53,699 bases of DNA from Chloroflexota bacterium (GCA_005881175.1 VBEN01000008.1:1-53699); one strand, 5' to 3'; positions 7,858 through 16,415 are shown, numbered from the stretch's first letter. Made by a program: numbers and translations. The notes: generated by a model not told the origin, from the letters alone.

Positions 7858-8704
7858 CTCTCGAAATCTTACCCGTGGTCTGTTCACGAACCGGTTGGCG
7901 ACTCGTCCAGTTGACGAGGAAGCGGCGGCGGAACCGGTCCAAGGCGGTGATCACGGCGCGGCCGAGCAGCGCGATCAGGATGACGTTGCCGGCCGCCCGG
8001 AACGAGTCGTAGACGAGCGATGTTGAAAGGTAGAAGGTCCCAAAGCGGCGCACGATCTCGCCGACTGCAAGCCCGGGTACCCAACTCAGCTGGGAGGAAG
8101 CCGGGGCGAGCAGCAGTGGCCATTCCCAGAGATCGAGCAAAAGCCCGTAGGCCAGGCCTGCGACCGCGCCGTAGCAGCACAAGAGCCCGATGCCCAATCG
8201 CGAGGTGGATCGCCCACTCAGGCGGCCGAGATACCCCGCGCCCATACCAACCCAACCGGCTGCAAGCATCTGGTACGGCAGCCAGGGGCCGAGTCCGGCC
8301 GTGAGCACGGCTGAAAGAAGCAGCGTCAGCGCCCCGCTGGCGAAGCCGAAGCTGGGGCCCATGGCGAAGCCGCCAGCAATGATGAGGAAGAAGATCGGCG
8401 AAAACCCGAGCAGGCCGATGACGATGACCAGCCGCATCACGGCATCGACCGCGACCAGTGCGGCGAGGATCGCCAGCAGTCGAGTCGAAAGCCGGTGCGT
8501 CTGCACGGCCACCGCCAGCACGACGAGCGCCGAGACGGCGACCAGTGCGCTGAAGAGCAGCACCGCCTGCGGAAATCGTGAACCGAGGAGAAGCGGGGCG
8601 ATGAAGAGCATCACCCCGGCAGCGGTGATGCCCACCAGCACGGCATCCTCGACAGCGGTGCCGAAGGCACGGCTCAAACCGGAACCTCTTCCGGCAGCAG
8701 CCAC
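7838..8704 (-). CDS. ECF transporter substrate-binding (S) component, probably for cobalamin
   Basis: A 288-aa integral membrane protein with about six to eight hydrophobic segments and a central IIAGGFAMGPSFGFASGALTLLLSA region, in the style of S-components. The C-terminal ~25 residues are hydrophilic. The start overlaps the ATPase gene by 31 bases, so the true start may be a little downstream. Substrate specificity is inferred from the cobalamin riboswitch and the transcobalamin-like proteins of the same operon, not from the sequence itself; CbrT-type S-components are the nearest concept. Confidence 0.8.
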   Translation of the reverse strand: MAAAGRGSGLSRAFGTAVEDAVLVGITAAGVMLFIAPLLLGSRFPQAVLLFSALVAVSALVVLAVAVQTHRLSTRLLAILAALVAVDAVMRLVIVIGLLGFSPIFFLIIAGGFAMGPSFGFASGALTLLLSAVLTAGLGPWLPYQMLAAGWVGMGAGYLGRLSGRSTSRLGIGLLCCYGAVAGLAYGLLLDLWEWPLLLAPASSQLSWVPGLAVGEIVRRFGTFYLSTSLVYDSFRAAGNVILIALLGRAVITALDRFRRRFLVNWTSRQPVREQTTGKISRDVGTPA

Positions 8705-10176
8705 TGGCCGCCCAGCAGCTTGTTGATCTGCGTGGAGAAGACCAGCGAGTCACTGAGCACGCCGCGCGGCGGGCCGTCGGCATAAATCTCGCCGTCGGCC
8801 ATCAACAGGACGCGGTCGGCGGTTCGCGCCGCCCATTCGACGTCGTGAGTCGCGACCAGAATCGACGCCCCGTTTTCGGCGCGCGTCCGCAAGAAGCCGC
8901 TCAGCGCCCGTTTGACGACTGGATCCAGTCCTCGCGTCGGCTCGTCGAGCAGGAGAAGCTCCGCTCGGGCGGCAACCACGGCGATGGCCAGCTGCTGCCG
9001 TTCTCCGGAGCTCAAGTCGCGTGGATACCGGTGACGCCAATCGCGAAAGGGGGCAATCGACGCATCGGCCAGACCGCGAAGCTCGTCCTTCACCGTCGGC
9101 GCAAACAGCAGCGCATCGGCATCCTGCGGAACGTACCCGGCCCCCACGTGGACCTTGATGTGACCGCGCTGCGGTCGGAGGATGCCCGCGATCAATTTCA
9201 GCAGCGTGGTCTTCCCCGAAGCATTGCGACCCATCAACGCCGTCACCTGGCCACGACGCAGCATCAGCGACACGCCCTCGACGGCGCGCACGCCGTCATA
9301 CGAGTAGGCGACGCCCTCGAGTCGGCACATCACCTCGCCTGTGCCATGAATTGCTGGTGCGATGGGCGTTCGGATTGGTAGCTGCGTCGTGTGGATCCGT
9401 GCATCCCGTAATCCCAGTGGGATGGGCGCCCAGCCCGCCCGAATCGCCAGGTCCACGACTGGCGGGCGGGCCCCTCCGTCCGCCACCGCTGCCCTCGGCG
9501 CCTGGTCTTGCATCGACCCGGATTCGAGGGTCCAAATTCGGTCAACAAACGGAGCGATCCGCTCCACGCGATGCTCGGCGATCACGGTCGTCATCCCGAG
9601 CTCCGCGACCAGTCGCAGCACGACCTGGAGCACATCCTCGGCCGCCTGCGGATCGAGTTGCGACGTCGGTTCGTCGAGGGCAAGCGCCTGTGGATGCATG
9701 GCGAGGGCCGCGGCAATCGCCACCCGCTGACGTTCGCCGCCGGATAGGGTGCCAATCCGACGGCGTCGAAGCGCGTGGATGCCGACCTGGTCAATCACCT
9801 CCTCGATGCGTTTACGCATCAGCGACCGCCCCAGGCCCAGGTTCTCGAGGCCGAAGGCGAGCTCGGCCTCGACATCCTCCAGCACGAACTGGGCGTCGGG
9901 ATGTTGAAAGACGAAACCGATGCGCGCGCCCAGCTCGCGCGGGAGCTGCGCCCGTGTGTCGAGTCCACACACGATGACCCGGCCGCTGAATGCTCCACCG
10001 GTGCTGTGCGGCACGAGACCGTTGAGGCAGCGAAGTAGGGTCGACTTTCCGCTGCCCGATGGTCCGCGCAACAGGATCACCGCCCCGGGCTCGACACGAG
10101 CGCTGATTCCCTGGAGGGCCGGCGCGCCCGCCTCCGGGTAGCGGTACCGAACGTCGTCAAGCGTGATGATCGGCAT
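8674..10176 (-). CDS. ECF transporter ATPase, two ABC domains fused
   Basis: 500 aa with two complete ABC ATPase domains. Domain 1 (about residues 1-225) has Walker A GPSGSGKST, signature LSGGERQ and Walker B LALDEP. Domain 2 (about 285-500) has GRNASGKTT, LSSGERQ and LLLLDEP. In most ECF modules EcfA1 and EcfA2 are separate proteins; here they are fused, as in YkoD-type proteins. It energises import together with EcfT. The ATG start lies 20 bases inside the end of ecfT. Confidence 0.93.
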   Translation of the reverse strand: MPIITLDDVRYRYPEAGAPALQGISARVEPGAVILLRGPSGSGKSTLLRCLNGLVPHSTGGAFSGRVIVCGLDTRAQLPRELGARIGFVFQHPDAQFVLEDVEAELAFGLENLGLGRSLMRKRIEEVIDQVGIHALRRRRIGTLSGGERQRVAIAAALAMHPQALALDEPTSQLDPQAAEDVLQVVLRLVAELGMTTVIAEHRVERIAPFVDRIWTLESGSMQDQAPRAAVADGGARPPVVDLAIRAGWAPIPLGLRDARIHTTQLPIRTPIAPAIHGTGEVMCRLEGVAYSYDGVRAVEGVSLMLRRGQVTALMGRNASGKTTLLKLIAGILRPQRGHIKVHVGAGYVPQDADALLFAPTVKDELRGLADASIAPFRDWRHRYPRDLSSGERQQLAIAVVAARAELLLLDEPTRGLDPVVKRALSGFLRTRAENGASILVATHDVEWAARTADRVLLMADGEIYADGPPRGVLSDSLVFSTQINKLLGGQWLLPEEVPV

Positions 10177-10993
10177 GGTCCGTTGGAGCCAGGGCAGCCG
10201 TGACCGCCGGCGCGGCCAGCAATACGACGGCGATCAGGCTCACCGAGGTCGGCGCCGTCGGCGCCAGGTCGACGTAAGGGTTGTAGGGCGTCGCCGGGAA
10301 CACGAGCGTCACGGTCAGGGCGGCCAGCGACGCGATGATCGCGGCCGCATCGAGCGCTGACCACTGGAGTGGACGGTAACGCGAACGATGACGGCTGCCA
10401 TAGCCACGCGCGTCGAGCGACTCGCCGTACTGGAGTGCCTGCTCCAGCGTGCTCAGCAAGAGGGGGACGAGGACCCCAGGGGCCGATTGCCAACCGGTCC
10501 GGTGACCGCGGAGCCTGCGCGCCTCGCGGATCGCTTGAAACGATGCCCCGGTCTTGGGGGCAAAGGCGAGTGACAGCGCAAGTGCGGTGCCGGCGCGATA
10601 CAGCGGCCGAGGAAGCAGCGACAGTAGGTCCGCGCTTCGAACCGTCGCCGAAAGGATCCCGAAGATGGCGACCGTCAGCAGGAGGGCGACGCCGGTCGAC
10701 ACCCCATAGAGGATGGCCTCCCAGGTCCATGCCCCTCCGATGATCGGGATTGGCGGAAGGTTGACCAGCACGTGATGGCCGAACCGGCTAAGCGCCGCGC
10801 TGAACAGGATGGGGACGATGGCGAGCGTGGCACCGACTTTCCACGACGTCGAGCCTCGCCGGCCTCGGTATGCCAGCCACACGTTGATCACGACCAGGAG
10901 CAGCACGCCCTGAAGAAAGGGGCTTCGGTCGATGAACGCCGCCGATAGGGCGGCGATCGCCCACGAACACCAGGCCAAGGGGTTTCGGATCAT
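10157..10993 (-). CDS. ecfT: ECF transporter transmembrane component EcfT
   Basis: 278 aa from the ATG at 10993, which overlaps the stop of the upstream DUF4430-like gene as ATGA. There are five to six membrane segments. The cytoplasmic coupling region contains FQAIREARRLRGHR (about residue 155) and YGESLDARGYG (about 190), matching the two Ala-Arg-Gly-type coupling motifs of EcfT that contact the ATPases. The frame is open ~700 bases further upstream, but that part runs antisense-like through the neighbour and is not coding. Confidence 0.9.
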   Translation of the reverse strand: MIRNPLAWCSWAIAALSAAFIDRSPFLQGVLLLVVINVWLAYRGRRGSTSWKVGATLAIVPILFSAALSRFGHHVLVNLPPIPIIGGAWTWEAILYGVSTGVALLLTVAIFGILSATVRSADLLSLLPRPLYRAGTALALSLAFAPKTGASFQAIREARRLRGHRTGWQSAPGVLVPLLLSTLEQALQYGESLDARGYGSRHRSRYRPLQWSALDAAAIIASLAALTVTLVFPATPYNPYVDLAPTAPTSVSLIAVVLLAAPAVTAALAPTDHADHHA

Positions 10994-11724
10994 GGCCCGC
11001 GTCGCCGCAGGTTGATCACGCCCAGGCTGAGGAGTAATGTCGCGGTCCCACCCACCAGCAGCCATGGCCACATCGCGGCCGACTTCGGCGTTTGGCTCGT
11101 CGAACCGGTGATGGCCAGCACGGACCGGCCGCTCGTCGATACGCTCGGGGCTGCCGCCTCCAGGCTGGTCGGTGCCGGCGTCGAGGCCGCGGTCGGCAGT
11201 GCCGTCGCTGTTGGGGCGGCGCGAACCGCCGCCGGCGCACTGGCCGCGTGGGTCGCGGCGACGGGCGGCACCGCCACCTTGCAGACCTGGCCGAAGCCGG
11301 TTGACGGGGGCGGCGCGCCGTACGCTGACGTGTAGGTCCAGCCCTCGATATCGCCGTCGCGGAGCCTGTAGCCGCTGACGCCAGTTGATCGTGCGACCCA
11401 TCCTGAGGGTGTGACATACCAGTCGGACCAGTTCGGGCCGGACGTGGGACCAAAGCAGCGGTCGGGAACGGGGGTGGGCTGGCGATCGAGCTGGCAGACG
11501 GTATCGGCCCCGCCGCCCCAGTTGTATACCTGGGGCGGCTGGCCAGAATTCACGCCGGCAAGCTCCAGCAGGGCGAGGCCGCTGATGGCTTCTTGCGCGA
11601 ACTCGACGCATTTCCAGAGCACGCGCGGGCCAGGCCACCCGGCACCGTGCTCGATCACGAGGGCGGCGCGATGGGTCGCGGCATGCGCGGGCGCGTGCCA
11701 CAGCACGCCACTGGATAGCGCCAA
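10990..11724 (-). CDS. exported DUF4430/transcobalamin beta-domain-like protein with LAxTG-like tail
   Basis: A hydrophobic N-terminus ending APAHAA resembles a signal peptide. The ~140-residue domain that follows has paired cysteines (LWKCVEF, DTVCQLD, DRCFGP, GQVCKV), GADTVCQLD and LRDGDIEGWTY. I know this pattern from DUF4430, the fold of the C-terminal half of transcobalamin/intrinsic factor. A ~75-residue Ala/Pro/Thr-rich stalk leads to LAITG, a membrane helix and RRRGP, like a sortase signal. The TTG start (or a CTG at 11730) is weak; the gene begins 23 bases after its upstream neighbour. It probably captures corrinoid at the cell surface for the ECF importer; that role is inferred. Confidence 0.78.
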   Translation of the reverse strand: MALSSGVLWHAPAHAATHRAALVIEHGAGWPGPRVLWKCVEFAQEAISGLALLELAGVNSGQPPQVYNWGGGADTVCQLDRQPTPVPDRCFGPTSGPNWSDWYVTPSGWVARSTGVSGYRLRDGDIEGWTYTSAYGAPPPSTGFGQVCKVAVPPVAATHAASAPAAVRAAPTATALPTAASTPAPTSLEAAAPSVSTSGRSVLAITGSTSQTPKSAAMWPWLLVGGTATLLLSLGVINLRRRGP

Positions 11725-11747
11725 CCCCAGCGCGATGGTCGAGCGGA

Positions 11748-12869
11748 CTATCGACGGCGCGCGCGTCGGCGAGACCTCATGAGGATAACGGCGCCCAGCA
11801 GGAGGACGGCAAGACCGGCAACCGATGGCCGGATCTCAGGCGACGTGCCCGTCTGGGCCAGCCGCGGCGGCGTCGCCGCCGAGCTCGTCACGGGCGTTGG
11901 TTGCGGTGCCGGAGTCGCCGTGGTGGTCGTCGAGCAGGCGAGGAGCGGCACCGCGTTTTCGGCGAGACCACTGATGGTCAGCGGACGCAGGAGGAACGCG
12001 GCCGGTGCGAGCGTGGTGGCGAACAGCTTGCTGTACGGGTTGGAAATGGCTCCGGCATCGGCTCCGCTGCCCAGCTGCAAGCCTGCCAGGTGCGTCAGCG
12101 CCTGATCCAGTTTCGAGCGCCAGCTCTGGTTGGTCTGCTGGTTCGCGGCCACAATCGCCTGAATCGCCAGCTCGTCCGAGTTGCCGTCCGGGGCAGCGCC
12201 TGGCGTGTCCGCAAATCCTCCCTGGCCGAAGACCGATTGCAGATACGCAAAGCCGTGTGTGATTGCCTCATCGTCTGATGGCACGCCGTCGCTCAGCAGG
12301 GCCTGGATGACGAGCGCGGTCGTGTTGGAGTCGGTGTACTGGTCGCCAGCGAAACTCCATCCACCATCCGCCTGCTGGTGGTCTTTAAGGAATGTCACCG
12401 CGTCCGGGCCGACGGCCTGCTTCGCGGCGCGTAGGCCGAGGATCGCCAGCGCATCACTGAAGATGTCGGCGCCGTACTCGCCATTGGTGCCTTTGGCGGC
12501 CTGCAGTTGCGCGATGACCACCGCGGTTGGGCCGGCATGCGGCTGCGACGCGCGCGCGAGCAGCAGCTCGCCATTCGTTCCGACATCCGTGCTGACGGCG
12601 GTCTTGAGGTAATCGGCCAGCGACTCGGCGCCGGTCTTCATCGCCGAGGCGTCCTGGCCGGCCGCCGCCAAGCCAAACGCGACCTCCGACGAGCGGGCGA
12701 TGGGATTGCCGCCGCTGCCGATCTGTCCGTTGGGCTGCTGCTGGGTGCATTGCAGCCATTGCAGGGCTCGCTGGGCATTACTCGTGAGCCGGCTCTCCGC
12801 GCCGGCTGTGATCGAAGCCAACAACAGCAGGGCGATGGCGATGACATTCGCGGTCGTCAGTCGTTTCAT
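11748..12869 (-). CDS. exported alpha/alpha-barrel repeat protein, transcobalamin alpha-domain-like
   Basis: 373 aa from the ATG at 12869, preceded by GGAGG at 7 bases. A signal peptide covers residues 1-24. Residues ~30-300 hold several ~50-residue repeats of the prenyltransferase/terpene-cyclase type, such as QADGGWSF, TALVIQALLSDG and SDELAIQAI. The alpha6-alpha6 barrel of transcobalamin and intrinsic factor has this fold. A Thr/Pro-rich stalk ends in LAQTG, a membrane helix and RSRRRARRR, again a sorting-signal layout. It is the first gene after the cobalamin riboswitch. With the DUF4430 protein it would form the two halves of a split transcobalamin. It shows no catalytic Asp-rich cyclase motif that I can see. 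Confidence 0.82.
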   Translation of the reverse strand: MKRLTTANVIAIALLLLASITAGAESRLTSNAQRALQWLQCTQQQPNGQIGSGGNPIARSSEVAFGLAAAGQDASAMKTGAESLADYLKTAVSTDVGTNGELLLARASQPHAGPTAVVIAQLQAAKGTNGEYGADIFSDALAILGLRAAKQAVGPDAVTFLKDHQQADGGWSFAGDQYTDSNTTALVIQALLSDGVPSDDEAITHGFAYLQSVFGQGGFADTPGAAPDGNSDELAIQAIVAANQQTNQSWRSKLDQALTHLAGLQLGSGADAGAISNPYSKLFATTLAPAAFLLRPLTISGLAENAVPLLACSTTTTATPAPQPTPVTSSAATPPRLAQTGTSPEIRPSVAGLAVLLLGAVILMRSRRRARRR

Positions 12870-12920
12870 GTGAACCTCCAGAGCAAGAATGCGCAGCTGG
12901 AGGCCGATCGGAGTCGCCAG

Positions 12921-12957
12921 AAAAACAAAACGCTCCCAGACCTCGACGGCGGGAGCG
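12921..12957 (-). terminator. intrinsic terminator of the riboswitch expression platform
   Basis: Read on the minus strand, CGCTCCC and GGGAGCG form a 7-bp stem (12957-12931) followed by TTTTGTTTTT. It lies between the aptamer and the first gene, so cobalamin binding would favour premature termination. Confidence 0.85.
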
Positions 12958-13008
12958 ATGAAGATGCCTGGCATCTCCCTCTCAGCCTCGAAGAGGGTCG
13001 TGATCCCC

Positions 13009-13163
13009 GACAGGCAGGTCTCCTGGCTCCGGATCGTCGCCGTTGGACTCCTTCCCAAGGCCACGGCCTCGGTGGATCTCGTCCACGGCTCCCCGGTTAC
13101 AGTGACGGGTTCGCGCCGGATTCACACCGGCTTCCCTTTTCAGCTCTCATCGAGCCACCTGTC
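13009..13163 (-). promoter_or_regulatory. cobalamin (B12) riboswitch aptamer
   Basis: In 5'-3' order on the minus strand it shows the P1 strand GACAGG, GGGAAGCCGGTG followed by AATCC, the CCCGTCACTGTAA block, a variable P6-type stem region, and the B12-box part GCCAGGAGACCTGCC closing with CCTGTC. These are the hallmark conserved segments of the AdoCbl riboswitch in the right order and spacing. It precedes the terminator and the B12 capture/import operon. Confidence 0.95.
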
Positions 13164-13221
13164 GGCGTTCTTTACTTGTCGTGGCGCCTGGCCGGCATCA
13201 CCTCCCCAAAGGGTGACCGCA

Positions 13222-13227
13222 ATTATA
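13222..13227 (-). promoter_or_regulatory. -10 box (TATAAT) for the B12 operon
   Basis: A perfect TATAAT on the minus strand about 60 bases before the first riboswitch helix. A TTTCTT at 17 bases is the only -35 candidate and is weak. Confidence 0.5.
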
Positions 13228-13300
13228 GGATGCGTGCCGGGAAAAAGAAACGCCGTCCGAATGCCGGACGGCAGCCGATCAGTTTGCCGCGACGCTACTG

Positions 13301-13642
13301 CTAGGCGACGCGCGACTGCTCGAAGTAGACTTCCAGCTCCTCGATGGTCGGCACCCGGTTGATCTCGTCCGGCTCAACGTTCATGAATTCTTCCTGGGCC
13401 GTGAAGACGAGCTCGATCAGGTCGGGAATCGTGATGCCGGGTGCATACGGCACGCTGAAGGCGCGCAGCTGCTCGACGAGGTGGCGGGGAACGACGGTCC
13501 GTTCTGCCAGATTGAGCTCTTCGAGCCCCCACAAAATCCTGTCCAGCCCGTAAAGGCTGAGCTTGCGCTTGGCCTCCTGGGCACGGGTCGCGATGACGCG
13601 CAGCGTCGTGCGTTGGGTCTCTGCTTGGATCGCTTCGTACAT
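13301..13642 (-). CDS. small helical hypothetical protein, 113 aa
   Basis: A soluble, strongly helical protein with an RAQEAKRKLS segment near residue 20, an LxxxExxxxxxRxxVPxxL stretch in the middle and a C-terminal acidic tail. It appears distantly paralogous to the 103-aa protein at 31317-31628, which shares the same order of conserved positions. GGAGG lies 14 bases before the ATG. It stands alone, upstream of the B12 operon promoter and divergent from the large gene at 13799. No function can be assigned. Confidence 0.65.
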   Translation of the reverse strand: MYEAIQAETQRTTLRVIATRAQEAKRKLSLYGLDRILWGLEELNLAERTVVPRHLVEQLRAFSVPYAPGITIPDLIELVFTAQEEFMNVEPDEINRVPTIEELEVYFEQSRVA

Positions 13643-13785
13643 CGTTAGGATGGTTCCTCCGACGCTTGCCGTGGTTGGGGTCAGCGACCACGGTACGTGC
13701 CTGTTCCCACAGCCAGCAAATAACTTTCGTTAAAACATGTAAATAGGCGACCCGCTGTCACCGGCAGGCTTTCGAAAACTCGCGG

Positions 13786-13791
13786 GATAAT
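13786..13791 (+). promoter_or_regulatory. -10 element (GATAAT), probably leaderless start
   Basis: GATAAT ends 7 bases before the ATG at 13799 with no Shine-Dalgarno sequence, consistent with a leaderless mRNA for the following gene. Confidence 0.45.
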
Positions 13792-13798
13792 ACCCACA

Positions 13799-15553
13799 AT
13801 GGCGTACATCGACGCCGACGCGGATCGCGTACCCGGACGGGATGCCGTCGAGCTGTACACCCGCACCTACGGCACGCTGCTGCGCAGCTCTGGAGAAACC
13901 AAGCTCAAGGTGCTGGAACAGTCGCACATCGGCATGCGGTCCAGCCTGCATCCGAAGGCCGGATCGGCCGAGCCTGACACCGGTGCGCTGATCTACGCGC
14001 TGCGCCGTCTGCCCCCCTGCATTACGACAGTGCGGCGGATCGTTCTCGGCCAATCGGCCGAGGTTTTCAAGCGGATGCTCAACGTCGACGTCGAGCGCTG
14101 GGAGATGCAGAGCTCGCCTGGTCGCCGCCGCCGTTATTACTACGACGGTAAGGAAACGCTTGCCGTCTACATCGCCAGCCCGTCGGACATTGATGATGTC
14201 ATTCCGCAACTCGTCGCGCTGCAAATCGAATGGAACAAGTTGCACGCCTTGCTGAGCGCCGAAGATCTGAGCGGATTAGAGACCGTCGCGGAGCAGTTCG
14301 AGGTTCTCGAGCGGCTTGGAATCTCCGAGGACGACGCGATCCGACTCGTCGAGATTTGGACCGACCTGCTGAGTCCACTGCGCCGCATCCAGGCGGACGA
14401 GAAAGACTTCACCGTTCGGATGCTCGGCGGTTCGGAGATCGGCTACATCAAGGCGACACGCCGGTGGTGGGCGCCGATCGAGTCGCTGATGCAGAGTCAG
14501 GGGGTTGGCGACCGTCCGGTCTATTTCATATCGAGCAATACCCATAGCCTCGTCAACCTGCTGAGTGGCTCGGCGCGACGGCACCAACAGGAAATCGTCG
14601 ATTACATCGAGCGCAGCAATAACCTCGAGCTGGTCCCGGAGCTGCGCAAGCTCCGCCAGGGGCAGTCGCGTGGCAACTGGGACAACTTCCTCTATTACGC
14701 GGCCCGGGCGTACTATGGCCAATCCGCCGAAGCCGGACAGCGGCGGGCGCAGCGGACCAGCGAAGAGGAGGCCCGCGGCATCTTCTTCCTTCCGAGCCAC
14801 GCCGGCCTTGACGTTGCCGCGCAGGTCATCGTCCTGGATCGGCTGGTGGCGAGCGATCTCGACGCGCGACTCGGCGATCCGCCGGCGGATCGCTTGAAAC
14901 GCAGCCCCGCGGTTTTGATCAATGTCAACTACCCGTTGGGCCTCGGCGCATACAACGTTCTCCGCGAGGTTGCGGTCAGTGTGGGGACGCTGCGCGGCGT
15001 CTACGTGCTCGGCAAGGCGGCCACCTTGAACGGCAGCATCGGCGACGTCATGATCTCCAACGTCGTCTTTGAAGAGCATTCGGAAAACACCTACTGGCTG
15101 GAAAACTGCTTCAGCTTCGACAGCGTGGCTCCTTTCCTCGTGTATGGCTCGGCCCTGGACAATCAGCGCGCCGTGACCGTCAGAGGCACCTTCCTGCAGA
15201 ACCGGGGCTACCTCGACTTCTATCACCGCGAGAGTTTCACCGTGGTTGAGATGGAAGGCGGCCCCTACCTCAATGCCCTGTACGAAGCCGCGGAATCATC
15301 TCGCTACCCGATGCGCGAGAACATCAACTTCACCAAGCTGCCGTTCGATCTCGGCGTCCTCCACTACGCGTCAGATACGCCCTATACCCAAGCCCGGACG
15401 TTGGGGGCCCGCGGTCTCTCCTACTACGGGATGGATTCGACCTATGCGTCGACCGTGGCAATTCTCCGGCGGATCCTGGCCCAGGAGCGGGTCCTTACGG
15501 CCGACGTTGCGGCGCAACGGTGGGCGGACGCGGAAGCGCGTCAGGGCGCCTGA
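13799..15553 (+). CDS. uncharacterised 584-aa cytoplasmic protein (possibly DUF6909)
   Basis: No signal peptide or membrane helix. The N-terminal ~300 residues are mainly helical (VALQIEWNKLHALLS; EDLSGLETVAEQFEVLERLG). The C-terminal ~250 residues are more alpha/beta-like, with ILINVNYPLGLGAYNVL-type, GVYVLGKAATLNGSIGD and VVEMEGGPYLNALYEA segments that recall nucleoside-phosphorylase-like folds. I associate this with an uncharacterised bacterial family (perhaps DUF6909) but cannot verify that. It is monocistronic: a -10 box lies just before the ATG and an intrinsic terminator follows. The enzyme-like second half makes a catalytic role plausible but unproven. Confidence 0.75.
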   Translation: MAYIDADADRVPGRDAVELYTRTYGTLLRSSGETKLKVLEQSHIGMRSSLHPKAGSAEPDTGALIYALRRLPPCITTVRRIVLGQSAEVFKRMLNVDVERWEMQSSPGRRRRYYYDGKETLAVYIASPSDIDDVIPQLVALQIEWNKLHALLSAEDLSGLETVAEQFEVLERLGISEDDAIRLVEIWTDLLSPLRRIQADEKDFTVRMLGGSEIGYIKATRRWWAPIESLMQSQGVGDRPVYFISSNTHSLVNLLSGSARRHQQEIVDYIERSNNLELVPELRKLRQGQSRGNWDNFLYYAARAYYGQSAEAGQRRAQRTSEEEARGIFFLPSHAGLDVAAQVIVLDRLVASDLDARLGDPPADRLKRSPAVLINVNYPLGLGAYNVLREVAVSVGTLRGVYVLGKAATLNGSIGDVMISNVVFEEHSENTYWLENCFSFDSVAPFLVYGSALDNQRAVTVRGTFLQNRGYLDFYHRESFTVVEMEGGPYLNALYEAAESSRYPMRENINFTKLPFDLGVLHYASDTPYTQARTLGARGLSYYGMDSTYASTVAILRRILAQERVLTADVAAQRWADAEARQGA

Positions 15554-15635
15554 CATTTAGCGGCACCGTAATGCGGCGTTGATAGGCTGCGGTCAGTCAG
15601 AAGCATTTCCCCAGCCCCCCTCCTCCCCCACAATA

Positions 15636-15665
15636 GGCCGCCCTTAACCAGCGGCCTTTTGTTTT
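15636..15665 (+). terminator. intrinsic terminator
   Basis: GGCCGC and GCGGCC form the stem (15636-15656), followed by TTTTGTTTT. It ends the transcript of the 584-aa gene. Confidence 0.8.
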
Positions 15666-15678
15666 GGTGGACGCGTTC

Positions 15679-16383
15679 TCAGGCAGCTCGCCTTCGCTGA
15701 CGGCTCCGGCTTTCCTCCTTGCGGAGGGCCAGCCCTTGAAGCGCGACGTCGATTCGCCGGTCTGACGGGTCGAGATGCTTGGCACCCGTCAAATGCCGGT
15801 GGGCGGCGATCAGGTCGCCCCGTTGCATCTCGGCCAATCCCAGCTGCAGCGTAAAGCCTGGGTCGACGGGGCATGCCTTCACGGCTTCTTCGAGGTACAG
15901 GAAGGCGTCGTCGCGCTGACCGATCTCCCAGAGCAACGTCCCCAGCTCCGCCAGGATCTCGGGCTCATCGGGCGCCACATTCAGGGCTCGCACGTAAGCC
16001 AGGCGGGCCACCTCGGCATGGCCGAGCAGGCGATGATCTCGACCGATCAGGTACCAGGTCTGCCAAGAGGTCGGCGCCAGCAGCATGGTGCGGGTGTAGG
16101 CGGCCTTGGCCCGTTCCCGATCGCCAACTGCATCACAGGTCAGGCCCAGCCGGAAGGCGACGTCCGGATGGTCCGGATCGATGCGACTTGCTTCGTCGAG
16201 CACCTGTCGGGCGCGGGCGAAGTCGCGGGTGCGATGGCACAGCGTTCCCAGTCGAAGCCACGGAAGGGCTTCCTCCGGGGCGAGCGTGGCAGCCGCCTGA
16301 TAACAGACCAGGGCCTCGCGCACGTTGCCTTCCGATTCCGCCCGCCGGCCGGTCTCCAGGAGACGCTCGGCTTCCGCGGTCAT
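15679..16383 (-). CDS. tetratricopeptide repeat protein, 234 aa
   Basis: Consecutive ~34-residue TPR units span about residues 1-215. Typical positions are visible in ALVCYQAAATLAPEEALPWLRLG, ARQVLDEASRIDPDHPDVAFRLG and YVRALNVAPDEPEILAELG. The C-terminus is Arg-rich (SRSRQRRRAA). No signal peptide, so it is probably a cytoplasmic scaffold. Just upstream on the same strand are a small protein and a receiver domain, which may be functional partners. TPR proteins give no clue to their ligand from sequence alone. Confidence 0.88.
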   Translation of the reverse strand: MTAEAERLLETGRRAESEGNVREALVCYQAAATLAPEEALPWLRLGTLCHRTRDFARARQVLDEASRIDPDHPDVAFRLGLTCDAVGDRERAKAAYTRTMLLAPTSWQTWYLIGRDHRLLGHAEVARLAYVRALNVAPDEPEILAELGTLLWEIGQRDDAFLYLEEAVKACPVDPGFTLQLGLAEMQRGDLIAAHRHLTGAKHLDPSDRRIDVALQGLALRKEESRSRQRRRAA

Positions 16384-16415
16384 CGATCAGGAATAACGCG
16401 CGCCGCCGGCCGCTC

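Noticed and set aside
12507..13304. Plus-strand frame covering the riboswitch
   Set aside because: It runs through the conserved riboswitch and terminator and opposite the alpha-barrel gene; no protein features.
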